Shown in pieces: positions 47,862 through 55,614 of a DNA stretch of 64,000 nucleotides. This DNA is from DASQDN01 sp963833675 (GTDB taxonomy: Bacteria > Acidobacteriota > Terriglobia > Bryobacterales > Bryobacteraceae): contig CAWHYW010000013.1 of assembly GCA_963833675.1 (NCBI GenBank), positions 179,305 through 243,304 on the forward strand. Reading direction: 5' to 3'. Position numbers and translations under genes: made by a program. Position 1 is the first letter of the stretch. Each line of letters opens with the position of its first letter. The notes beneath the pieces are model-generated. The model worked only from the letters and a program-made list of their open reading frames with translations, did no database searches and was not told the DNA's origin.

Positions 47862-49181
47862 CTATTTGATCGTGATCATCGCCGGAGTACTAGGTTGGCC
47901 ATTCGCCGAGATGACCAGCGGGTATGTGCCCGCAGGCAGGTTCGGGATTTTCAGGTTTACCTGGGTGAGTCCGATAAACTCCGGCGTCAATCCCGCAAAC
48001 GCGATCTCAGCCATAGTCCCATTGATTGTGGCCGTCACGTTTCCTTTGTGGCGGGACAGCGGTGAGCTTCCCGCGATCGTTCCCGTCGCGACAGCGTTGT
48101 CGACCTCACCCGCGCCCGTCAAGTACGCGATCACGAAACTGCCCGCTTCTGCGCCATTTTGTGCGGTGTTGACGGAGTAATCGGCATTCTGCACTACGGC
48201 TCGCTTCTCACCGAACTGGAAAATTCCCGGTGCGGCAGCGACCACACTTACATTTCCGACGGGGCTGACTGTGCCGTTTACCGTGACGATAACAGGAACT
48301 GTCTCACCTAGGACTGCCTCATAAGGCACCTGAGCGTTGATCTGTCCAGCGCTGACGAACACCAACGGGGCGGGTTTGCCACCGATTGTTACGGAAGTTC
48401 CTGCAAGAGAAGTCGGCAGAGGCGCTGAAGCCGCGTTCTGGTCCGCCATCGCCAGATCCGTACCGAAGATGCTGAACAGAGAGCCCGGCGCGACCTTCGC
48501 GGCATAGCTGGCGGCATTCACCACGCCACCCGCAGCGATCTGCGGAGGAGCGGCAACTTCAACGGTGAACTGGCCAATGTAGTCCGGCTTGCCATCGCTT
48601 TTTGCTTCAAATGGACTGATTCGATCTTTATTGAACAGGATTGGCGCCGAGACATGGAAGTCGGTGACTTTCACTACGGTCGCGCCGGCCTTGTACTCGC
48701 GTGTATTGGGGGCCTTGACCGAATGGCCCTGCAGGTCTTCGGTGAATTCTGCGTTCGGAAGTGACGGTGGAAAAAATTGCGTCGAATTGGAGTTTAATGG
48801 CGCGAGCAGCGAAACCTGCGCCGAGTTTGAATTATCGAAATGCAGATTGAGCGTGTAGTTGTTCCAGCTATAGCTGTTGGCGTTTTCTGCATAAATAGTG
48901 TAAGTATGAGTGCCCACCGATAACGTCAGATTCACGCCGTTCTGCGCCGGACCCGGTCCATTTGAGATTGTTCCGTTTAGATTGTCGCTCTCGATCACAT
49001 AAAGGCAAGGCTGTCCGCCATGATTCGTCGTCTTGAATCTGTGCGCTCCAACACCTTGGATCTTGCCGTTCTCATCAGTCGAGATCATCTGTAGAGCTGT
49101 GATTTTCACTGCAGCCTCCGCGTGAATGGCTCCTACAGCCGTCAGCCCCAGTACCAGAAATGTTTTTCGTAATGTATTCAT
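47862..49181 (-). CDS. Secreted TIGR03437-domain protein
   Basis: 439 residues from ATG 49181, with AAGGGG upstream. Signal peptide: NTLRKTFLVLGLTAVGAIHAEA. The N-terminal 170 residues are unrecognised beta-rich sequence (DNLNGTISNGPGPAQNGVNL). The C-terminal 210 residues are the Solibacter-type domain: VVNAASYAAKVAPGSLFSIF, AGTSVTIGGKPAPLVFVSAG, QINAQVPYEAVLG and LTQVNLKIPNLPAGTYPL. The function of this domain is not known; it is common in large numbers in Solibacter-like genomes and probably surface-exposed. Confidence 0.85.
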   Translation of the reverse strand: MNTLRKTFLVLGLTAVGAIHAEAAVKITALQMISTDENGKIQGVGAHRFKTTNHGGQPCLYVIESDNLNGTISNGPGPAQNGVNLTLSVGTHTYTIYAENANSYSWNNYTLNLHFDNSNSAQVSLLAPLNSNSTQFFPPSLPNAEFTEDLQGHSVKAPNTREYKAGATVVKVTDFHVSAPILFNKDRISPFEAKSDGKPDYIGQFTVEVAAPPQIAAGGVVNAASYAAKVAPGSLFSIFGTDLAMADQNAASAPLPTSLAGTSVTIGGKPAPLVFVSAGQINAQVPYEAVLGETVPVIVTVNGTVSPVGNVSVVAAAPGIFQFGEKRAVVQNADYSVNTAQNGAEAGSFVIAYLTGAGEVDNAVATGTIAGSSPLSRHKGNVTATINGTMAEIAFAGLTPEFIGLTQVNLKIPNLPAGTYPLVISANGQPSTPAMITIK

Positions 49182-49355
49182 TTTTGCGTTCGCCCCTTCG
49201 AGATAGAAACGCGTATGTACGCTGACATTCGGCTCACGCAAATTGATGATTATGTTCAGAGGGTCCTCGGAGTATGCCACGAACGAGGATGAGGTCTAGT
49301 AGATTTGTACTATTGTTGGTATCGATGCCTGCATCGTATCCTGAATCGCTAAACT

Positions 49356-49934
49356 ATGCCTCACATAGACATTCCTGACAATCTGCCGGGCATCGGCGGT
49401 CTCATGGCTTTCCGGCCTGAGACCGCCAGGGTGTTGAGTGAGTTTGTCGACATACTTCTGCGGCAGCGGAATTCGCTCGAGACGGGAGAACGAGAGCTTA
49501 TCGCCTCCTACGTGTCCTGGCTCAACGAGTGCGTTTATTGCCATACGATTCACGGCGCCATCGCAACGCATGACTTCGGCTGCGATGAAGATCTGATAGA
49601 TAAGGTGAAGCAGGATTATCAGTCCGCGCCTATCTCTGAAAAGTTGAAGGCGTTACTAACGATATCCATCAAGGTATGCCAAGGCGGCAAAAATGTGAGC
49701 CGTGACGATATCATCCATGCCCGTCGGCTCGGCATCACGGACAAAGAGATTCACGATACAGTCCTGATTGCGGCGGCTTTTTGTATGTTTAGCCGCTACG
49801 TTGATGGCTTGGCAACTATCGCTCCGCACGATCCCGATTTTTACCGAATCAGGGCCGAGCAGATCGCCACCGAGGGTTATTCAACTGCGAATAAGGGTCT
49901 TCAATCTGCTCGTGCACGTCCGGTTGCAACGTAA
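49356..49934 (+). CDS. AhpD-like carboxymuconolactone decarboxylase-family protein
   Basis: 192 residues, all helical. The active-site motif is ECVYCHTIHG (CxxC followed by His) at about residues 58-67, as in AhpD and peroxidase-related CMD proteins, where the Cys pair reduces or oxidises thiols. VGLxxxExxxxV-type helices follow (RLGITDKEIHDTVLIAAAF). Related single-domain proteins use the thiol pair in peroxide defence. The ATG at 49356 has no strong ribosome-binding site. It is convergent with the membrane-protein gene at 49947. Confidence 0.8.
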   Translation: MPHIDIPDNLPGIGGLMAFRPETARVLSEFVDILLRQRNSLETGERELIASYVSWLNECVYCHTIHGAIATHDFGCDEDLIDKVKQDYQSAPISEKLKALLTISIKVCQGGKNVSRDDIIHARRLGITDKEIHDTVLIAAAFCMFSRYVDGLATIAPHDPDFYRIRAEQIATEGYSTANKGLQSARARPVAT

Positions 49935-49946
49935 CCGACATCATCG

Positions 49947-50972
49947 TCAGCGAAGCGCGACAGACAAGATCAGTGGCACAAACAGCGCAGCCATCAGCAG
50001 CCACGACCAGCGATTTCCGAAATTGAGGGTGTAGCCCAGTCCGAAGCGCTTCTCGACGATAAGCGATGGATCGGCCGGGTTGTAATAAAATTGCCCCCAT
50101 TTCCAGGCGGTGTCAGGCGTATGATCGCCGATCGGAGAACTGTATTGAGGCAGATTTTCGGCTCGGCTGCCGCCTTGTCCAAGCCGAATCAAAGCCACGA
50201 TCGCGACTACGACCGCCGCCAGGGTCAGGATGGGCAAGATCGACGCGCCGGGCGCATTCGGCCAGAAAGCCATTAGAACGGCGGGAATAACCACGAGATA
50301 CTGCAACCCGATCATCAGCCATAGCGAAAGCTCGCGGAAACGCGATTCGCTACCGGCGCGCTCCCCGGTAATGGAAATGGCGCGTGACCAGTGCTGCATA
50401 CCATAAGCAAGGATCAAAAAAACGACACAAAGCGAGACGAGGAACAAAAGAAACCCATACACATGCGCCGGTGTCTTGTCGAGCCATCGATCTGCGCCGT
50501 GGAGCCCGAAGTGAACCGGAATTCGTTCAGGCAAGCGATCCCACGCGGAATTAGCATAGATGGCTGCCGCTGCGAGTAAAGCCATTGGACCGAGCGCCAG
50601 GATCCAACCTCCAGGAATTCCCCGCGGACGAGGCGAGAGCCTGGCTTCTCGCACTGGATTCGCGCCCGCTTTGTACGGAATCGTAGCTTTGCGGGCTCGT
50701 GCCACGGCCCAGGTGAGCCCGATGATCTGCCATCCAAGTCCGAGGAGCGCGGCACGCCCTGTTTGCCCTGCAAGGCTGGTCATACCGAACGCGATAGCGG
50801 TGTGCAGCCCCAATTCCGCCCAGTACTGGCGCAGAATACGTCGTGCTTGCGACGTGAACGGGAAATCCGGCTGCACAGTGACAGAAAAGTACACATCTGG
50901 CCTGGTCCATTTCGGCGTGAGTGCAGCAAGAAGCCCTGCAACCACAAGAAGCATCCAAGGAAGAGTTGTCAT
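49947..50972 (-). CDS. DUF1648/DUF5808 multi-pass membrane protein
   Basis: 341 residues with about eight membrane helices. DUF1648 signature RLPERIPVHFGLHGADRWLD sits in the middle loop, and the C terminus has WKWGQFYYNPADPSLIVEKR and FGLGYTLNFGNRWSW (DUF5808-like). Homologues form SdpI-like immunity or signal proteins. Its ATG overlaps the stop of the GntR gene (ATGA, 50969-50972), so it is probably the main target of that regulator. Role unknown beyond that. Confidence 0.8.
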   Translation of the reverse strand: MTTLPWMLLVVAGLLAALTPKWTRPDVYFSVTVQPDFPFTSQARRILRQYWAELGLHTAIAFGMTSLAGQTGRAALLGLGWQIIGLTWAVARARKATIPYKAGANPVREARLSPRPRGIPGGWILALGPMALLAAAAIYANSAWDRLPERIPVHFGLHGADRWLDKTPAHVYGFLLFLVSLCVVFLILAYGMQHWSRAISITGERAGSESRFRELSLWLMIGLQYLVVIPAVLMAFWPNAPGASILPILTLAAVVVAIVALIRLGQGGSRAENLPQYSSPIGDHTPDTAWKWGQFYYNPADPSLIVEKRFGLGYTLNFGNRWSWLLMAALFVPLILSVALR

Positions 50973-51349
50973 TGTTCTAACCCCTCTGCGATTTGGCGAA
51001 GCTCGCGGGCGATTACTCTGGCGCCCACGCCTCCGGCTTGTATTTCAGCGACGAGCTCCCGCAAGCGGCGGGAGAAGGAACTCACAGCGGCTGCGTCGGC
51101 CCGCGGCGTCTTACGTGATACGACCAACGCTCCCCGTCGACGCCGCAAATCCAGCCAACCTTCCTCAGCGAGAAGGCGATAGGCTTCGGCGACCGTGTTG
51201 AAGTGGACTCCGAGATCCGCGGCAAGCTGGCGGACGGGAGGCAAGAGAACTCCCGGCGCGAGAGCGCCTTCAAGTAACATCAGGCGCAGCGCATCGACGA
51301 TCTGCCGGTAGACCGGCACTTCAGACTCGACATTGATCTTCAGGATCAT
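50969..51349 (-). CDS. GntR-family (YtrA-type) transcriptional regulator
   Basis: 126 residues. The winged helix-turn-helix is standard: VPVYRQIVDALRLMLLEGALAPG, LPPVRQLAADLGVHFNTVAEAYRLLAEEGWLDLRRRRG. The C-terminal part is a short helical domain (SSFSRRLRELVAEIQAGG) rather than a ligand-binding module, as in the YtrA subfamily. A pair of overlapping palindromes covers its promoter and start, so it is probably self-repressing. It overlaps the downstream membrane-protein gene by four bases. ATG 51349 lies about 12 bases from the predicted transcript start and lacks a ribosome-binding site. Confidence 0.9.
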   Translation of the reverse strand: MILKINVESEVPVYRQIVDALRLMLLEGALAPGVLLPPVRQLAADLGVHFNTVAEAYRLLAEEGWLDLRRRRGALVVSRKTPRADAAAVSSFSRRLRELVAEIQAGGVGARVIARELRQIAEGLEQ

Positions 51350-51378
51350 TGTCTATTGTACATAGACAATGTACAATA
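51348..51378. promoter_or_regulatory. Overlapping palindromic operators for the GntR regulator
   Basis: Two perfect inverted repeats share bases: ATTGTCTAT-TGTAC-ATAGACAAT (51348-51370, arms of nine) and TATTGTACAT-AGACA-ATGTACAATA (51354-51378, arms of ten). Together they cover the -10 box, transcript start and ATG of the regulator gene. Two alternative registers may allow two dimers to bind side by side. Confidence 0.75.
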
Positions 51379-51396
51379 GAATGGTCCGTGTGTCAA
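51368..51396 (-). promoter_or_regulatory. Sigma-70 promoter of the GntR operon
   Basis: On the minus strand TTGACA (51396-51391) and TACATT (51373-51368) are separated by exactly 17 bases. Transcription would begin near 51361, about 12 bases before the ATG. The -35 is a perfect consensus. Confidence 0.75.
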
Positions 51397-51402
51397 TACC
51401 TG

Positions 51403-53076
51403 CTATGCAATGCGCTTGCCCTTACCTTCGATTAGAGTGCTGTAACGGTCGGTCGGGAGGTCGTGAAATCGTTCGATCAGACCGCTCGGAGCCGGCCATT
51501 TGATTTCCACGTAATCTGCTTTTGAAGCTTTGCCGAGTCCGAGGATCTCGCGGGGATCGTGACTGGATAGATAGCTGCCCCCGTGAGTTTTCAGACGCCT
51601 GCGCTGCGCGCCATCCACGGACCAGACGATCCTGGCTCCGATTCCGTCGCGATTTGCTGCGACCCCGCGCAACTGGATGCCGATCCAGTGATTGCCTGTG
51701 CCATTTATGTTCTTCAGCAGAATCGGAGCCGCGCCGTTATTGGCGATCAGCACGTCTAGCTTCCCATCGTTGTTGAAGTCTCCTACCGCGAGGCCGCGGG
51801 CGGCAAACGGTTTCGTAAAAGCTGCGCCCGCCTCGGCAGTAACGTTTCGAAACTTGCCGCCTTCGTTTCGGAAGAGCAGCAAGGGCTCTCTGTACTTGAC
51901 CTGCTTCGAATAGTTTTCGATCATGTCATCCGGATGGCCATTTGCAAGTAACAGATCGATGAAGCCATCGTTGTCGTAGTCGAAAAATTTCAGTCCCCAG
52001 CCGCTCAAGAAGCGGGTCGCCTGAGCGATACTGTTCCGGTGCGAGACGTCGGTGTAGGTTTCATTGCGGTTGTTTCTGTAGAGCGAGAACATCTCCTGAT
52101 CAACGTTGGCGACAAAAAGGTCTTCCCAGCCATCGCCATCGAAATCTCCCGAGTCTACGCCCATTCCTGAGCGAGGCTGGCCGCTGTCACTGAAACCGAC
52201 TTCCGCCGAGAGGGCGCTCTCTTCCCATTTGTTCGGGCCCCGATTAATAAACAGAAAATTCTGCACTGTGTCATTCGCGACAAACAGATCGAGGCGGCCA
52301 TCGTTGTTCACGTCGGTTGTTACAACTCCCAAGCCCTTTCCTAGCGCGTTCGCGATTTCGCCGCCTTTGCCTACTTCCGTGAATGTTCCGTCGCCATTGT
52401 TGTGATACAGCAGGTTCGGCGTAGGCTTGAACACTCGAGGTATGCAATAGTAATTGCGGCCAAGCTTGTTATCGCCGCACGTAATGCTGTCATTCCGGTA
52501 TTCGACGAAACTGCACAAAAACAGATCGAGTCGTCCGTCGCCATCGTAGTCGAACCATACTCCGCTCGTCGTCCATCCGGGCGCGTTGAGCTTCGCCCTG
52601 GCTGTCACGTCGGTGAAGGTTCCGTCACCGTTGTTGTGATAAAGGACAGGAATGCCGTACGCAGTGATGAGAATATCGGGGAATCCGTCGTTGTCGAAAT
52701 CCCCGACCACCACGCCCATGGCAAATAATTCGGCTGTAAGCCCGGCGCGTTCCGTTACATCGGTAAACGTACCGTCTCGATTGTTCTTGTAGAGAGCATG
52801 ATTGAGCCGCTTTTTTGGTTTGAAGAAGTCGCAAGGACCGCTGTTTACCAGCAGTATATCCATCCAGCCATCGTTGTCGTAGTCAAGAAATGCGCAGCCA
52901 GGGCCCAACGTTTCGGGCAAATTGCGCCTGTCGGACATCGCGTTTTCATGTACCCACTTGATGCCTGATGCGGTCGGACTGATCTCTTCAAACAAACCCT
53001 CTGGCGCGGGTAGCAATGGCTGCGCAACGCCAGCGAGCCCGAGTCGTATCAGATGCCGTCTGGATATCATTGCCAT
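51403..53076 (-). CDS. CRTAC1-type FG-GAP/VCBS protein with ASPIC/UnbV domain
   Basis: 557 residues. The N terminus has a twin-arginine-like signal (SRRHLIRLGLAGVAQP). Seven calcium-loop repeats follow: DYDNDGWMDILLVNSG, DFDNDGFPDILIT, DYDGDGRLDLFLCS, DVNNDGRLDLFVAND, DFDGDGWEDLFVAN, DYDNDGFIDLLLANG and DFNNDGKLDVLIANN. These make a beta-propeller. The C terminus (GGSYLSSHDPREILGLGKASKADYVEIKWP) is the ASPIC/UnbV domain. Such proteins are exported and probably bind carbohydrate or protein partners. It is the last gene of a three-gene operon with a multihaem cytochrome and a TPR protein. Confidence 0.88.
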   Translation of the reverse strand: MAMISRRHLIRLGLAGVAQPLLPAPEGLFEEISPTASGIKWVHENAMSDRRNLPETLGPGCAFLDYDNDGWMDILLVNSGPCDFFKPKKRLNHALYKNNRDGTFTDVTERAGLTAELFAMGVVVGDFDNDGFPDILITAYGIPVLYHNNGDGTFTDVTARAKLNAPGWTTSGVWFDYDGDGRLDLFLCSFVEYRNDSITCGDNKLGRNYYCIPRVFKPTPNLLYHNNGDGTFTEVGKGGEIANALGKGLGVVTTDVNNDGRLDLFVANDTVQNFLFINRGPNKWEESALSAEVGFSDSGQPRSGMGVDSGDFDGDGWEDLFVANVDQEMFSLYRNNRNETYTDVSHRNSIAQATRFLSGWGLKFFDYDNDGFIDLLLANGHPDDMIENYSKQVKYREPLLLFRNEGGKFRNVTAEAGAAFTKPFAARGLAVGDFNNDGKLDVLIANNGAAPILLKNINGTGNHWIGIQLRGVAANRDGIGARIVWSVDGAQRRRLKTHGGSYLSSHDPREILGLGKASKADYVEIKWPAPSGLIERFHDLPTDRYSTLIEGKGKRIA

Positions 53077-53091
53077 GTTTCGCGTGCTCTC

Positions 53092-54159
53092 CTAGTTCGG
53101 GTACGCATCTCCCGCTCTAGCAATGCGGATCTGGTGATCTGTGAAGTTGAAATGCCCGCCTGGCAGGGCCACTTTCGGCATGTGACAACTGACACAATCC
53201 GTCTTGCCTGTGTGGCAGACCTTGTCCGATTTGCGTGCAGCCTTTCTCGGCGTTCCCGTTACGCCGTGACAAGAGAGACAGCTTCGATCGTACGCGAGAG
53301 AAGTCTTCACTAATTCAGAATGAGGATCGTGGCAAGCTGTACACGCAATCTTTCGGTCTTCAGCATCGAAGCATTTGCTATTTGTGATGCGATAGGGTTG
53401 AAAGCGCACGTTTAACGGTCCGCGCAGCTTCATTTGGGCAACCTGGGCCCAAGTTCGATGACATGCGCCGCAGAGCTCGTTCATGTCCTCCGCCGATAAT
53501 AATTTGAGTCTTCTCATTTGAAACGAAGTTCGATCGCCACTACGGCGTGCGGCGACGTGTTGACGTCCAGGTCCGTGGCAGTTTTCGCAGGAGATGCCTG
53601 GTGTCATCGCACTCCAATCCACGCCGCCCTTGCGGACTCCTCCAGTCGAGTGGCAGCCGAAGCATTCCCGGATATCATTGCTGTCCATGCGTCGGCCCGC
53701 AGCTTCGATCAGGCTGGACGGTTTTGACCCGAGGGCTCCCATTGTAACGTCTAAGCCGCTGAGCTGATTGTAGTAGCTGACGCGGCTCTCGAACAGAGCG
53801 CTCATATGTTCGAAGACGTAAGTCTGACCGGCGGTTCCCAGACCGAAGGCCCAAAGAATACGAGCGCTAAGCGTTTCGTTGCCGTCGGTGACTGTCAAGG
53901 TCGAACCTTGCTCGTTGCGCGTAAGGATCGTATGGAACGCGCCTTCCGAAAACTCGAGTGTCGCGGAGTTCCGAAGGATCTCACTGGCATCGGCGCGCTG
54001 GAGCGCCTTAGTCATGCTGTTGCGTTCGTGGTTCTTTGATTGCGCCGGATGGCACGAAACGCACGCGGCTGCGCCCGCGAATTCGCGGTTCTGTGCCGGG
54101 AGTGAGCTCGTGAACAACAGCAAAGCTGAAATGCAGTTCCGATACGACAACGGCCTCAC
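53092..54159 (-). CDS. Multihaem c-type cytochrome (seven CxxCH)
   Basis: 355 residues. After the signal peptide (SALLLFTSSLPAQ) there are seven CxxCH sites: CVSCH, CFGCH, CENCH, CGACH, CTACH, CLSCH and CVSCH. They have the spacing of the cytochrome c554/NapC-NrfB-like groups; the last stands in DCVSCHMPKVALPGGHF. Another CH in KVCHTGKT lacks a partner Cys. It probably moves electrons in the periplasm. Stop and start overlap with the TPR gene (ATGA, 54156-54159). Confidence 0.88.
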   Translation of the reverse strand: MRPLSYRNCISALLLFTSSLPAQNREFAGAAACVSCHPAQSKNHERNSMTKALQRADASEILRNSATLEFSEGAFHTILTRNEQGSTLTVTDGNETLSARILWAFGLGTAGQTYVFEHMSALFESRVSYYNQLSGLDVTMGALGSKPSSLIEAAGRRMDSNDIRECFGCHSTGGVRKGGVDWSAMTPGISCENCHGPGRQHVAARRSGDRTSFQMRRLKLLSAEDMNELCGACHRTWAQVAQMKLRGPLNVRFQPYRITNSKCFDAEDRKIACTACHDPHSELVKTSLAYDRSCLSCHGVTGTPRKAARKSDKVCHTGKTDCVSCHMPKVALPGGHFNFTDHQIRIARAGDAYPN

Positions 54160-55280
54160 GGCTTTTCTGTCGTGCCTTTCACTCCAGGTTGTTGGGCCTG
54201 AATCTCGTCATTCAGCTTCTGGACGATAGCTCGTTCGCGGTCCGCGTCCGATTTTCGTTTCAGACGGTAGTATACCGTCGCCAAGGTCACGTGAGCTTCG
54301 ACAAATCTCGGCTCCTGGCGCGTCAATTCCTCCAGACCTTTGCGAGCGTCTTCGATCTGCCCCACTGCGAAGTCCAGCGTAGCGAGTTGGTATCGGACTG
54401 CAGGATCCCCCGGTCGCAAGGCCAGTGCCTTAACCAGGTAGGGCTTGGCTTCTTCGTAGGACTGCTCCTGACGAAGGAGTGCGCCGATATTGAGATTGGA
54501 ATCGAAGTCGTTCGGATTGATCTTGAGCTCCTCCTGGAACGCCGTTATTGCGCCAGTGGTGTCGCCAGTCTCAAGCAAGGCACGACCGTGATAGGAATGA
54601 ACGCTAGGGAGTTTTGGATTTAGTTCCACCGCTTTTGCGACGTCGACGAGAGCTCCGGCATAATCACGCGCCATCATTTTTGTGGTGCCAATGAGCAATC
54701 GCGCCTCAGCGGAATCTCCCAGGCTAAGAATCCGGTCCACGATCTGCTGCCCGCGTTCTACCTGGTTGTCGCGGATCAGTGCAGTGCCCAACAGGTAAGC
54801 GACGGCCATGTCCTTTGGATCCGATCGATAGGTCGAGTCAAGAAGCTCAATCACCCGGGGATACATACCCTGCCTTAAGTAGCAGTCACCCAGGAGCAAC
54901 ATTATTTGTTTGTTATCGGGAGACAAGCTCGCGGGCTGCGGCAAATTCCTTGGTAGCTTCGACGAAGTGGTCGATCTTGTACAGGGAAGACCAGGTTGAA
55001 GCGAACTCCACGATTTCGGGCGCCTCCGAAGGGCGATCTTGTACTCGGCGATGGCCGGCTCGTATTTTCCCATTCCGGCTAGAACAGCGCCGAGATTCGA
55101 ACGCGCCTCGACACTTCCGGGATTCCTTTCCAGGTAAGACCGGTAGGCGCGCTCGGCACCCTCGAGATCGCCTGTTCGATGCATTCGCACCGCGGAGAGT
55201 AATGCAGGATCGATTTCGCGAGTCCGTTGCTGGCCTAAAACCGGGACGGCAAGGGCAACGCAAAGGGTGATACGGAGCAT
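54156..55280 (-). CDS. Exported TPR protein (local double frameshift)
   Basis: About 374 residues from ATG 55280. Signal peptide MLRITLCVALAVPVLG. TPR units are clear: LLSAVRMHRTGDLEGAERAYRSYLERNPGS, PAIAEYKIALRRRP, AGALVDVAKAVELNPKLPSVHS, GAITAFQEELKINPNDFD and YEEAKPYLVKALALRPGDP. Between 54935 and 55010 the frame is wrong for about 25 residues (LPCTRSTTSSKLPRN); the other frame reads LYKIDHFVEATKEFAAAREL, the expected TPR. Two compensating one-base errors explain this. It is the first gene of the operon and may assemble the cytochrome or the CRTAC1 protein. Confidence 0.8.
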   Translation of the reverse strand: MLRITLCVALAVPVLGQQRTREIDPALLSAVRMHRTGDLEGAERAYRSYLERNPGSVEARSNLGAVLAGMGKYEPAIAEYKIALRRRPKSWSSLQPGLPCTRSTTSSKLPRNLPQPASLSPDNKQIMLLLGDCYLRQGMYPRVIELLDSTYRSDPKDMAVAYLLGTALIRDNQVERGQQIVDRILSLGDSAEARLLIGTTKMMARDYAGALVDVAKAVELNPKLPSVHSYHGRALLETGDTTGAITAFQEELKINPNDFDSNLNIGALLRQEQSYEEAKPYLVKALALRPGDPAVRYQLATLDFAVGQIEDARKGLEELTRQEPRFVEAHVTLATVYYRLKRKSDADRERAIVQKLNDEIQAQQPGVKGTTEKP

Positions 55281-55509
55281 CGCAGAGCCTCGAAAAATCA
55301 TAAACAGTCCGGGTAAGATTCGTTGTCCCAAGGCGTGGAAACGTGAGAGATGCCACGTTCACCTACTGTAACGCCGCGAACTAATGAAGAGTTTAGAATC
55401 CTCCCCGGAGCAAGTAACCGTTGCCAGATTCTATGTTGGTCAGCCCGTATTCGATTGGGAAAAAAGTATGTTTCACAACTCTTGTGGGTTACTGCTAACC
55501 CCGTTACCG

Positions 55510-55538
55510 TTGAATGAATGGGGTATCAGGAATACACT
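55510..55538 (+). promoter_or_regulatory. Sigma-70 promoter for the TonB receptor gene
   Basis: TTGAAT (55510-55515) and TACACT (55533-55538) are 17 bases apart. Transcript start would be near 55545, giving a 70-base leader before ATG 55615. Confidence 0.6.
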
Positions 55539-55614
55539 AGGCATACTTCTTCTGAGGCTGCGGGCCACCTTACGCCTCGCGCCCGGATGTATGACCGTAC
55601 CAACTAGGGGTTCT

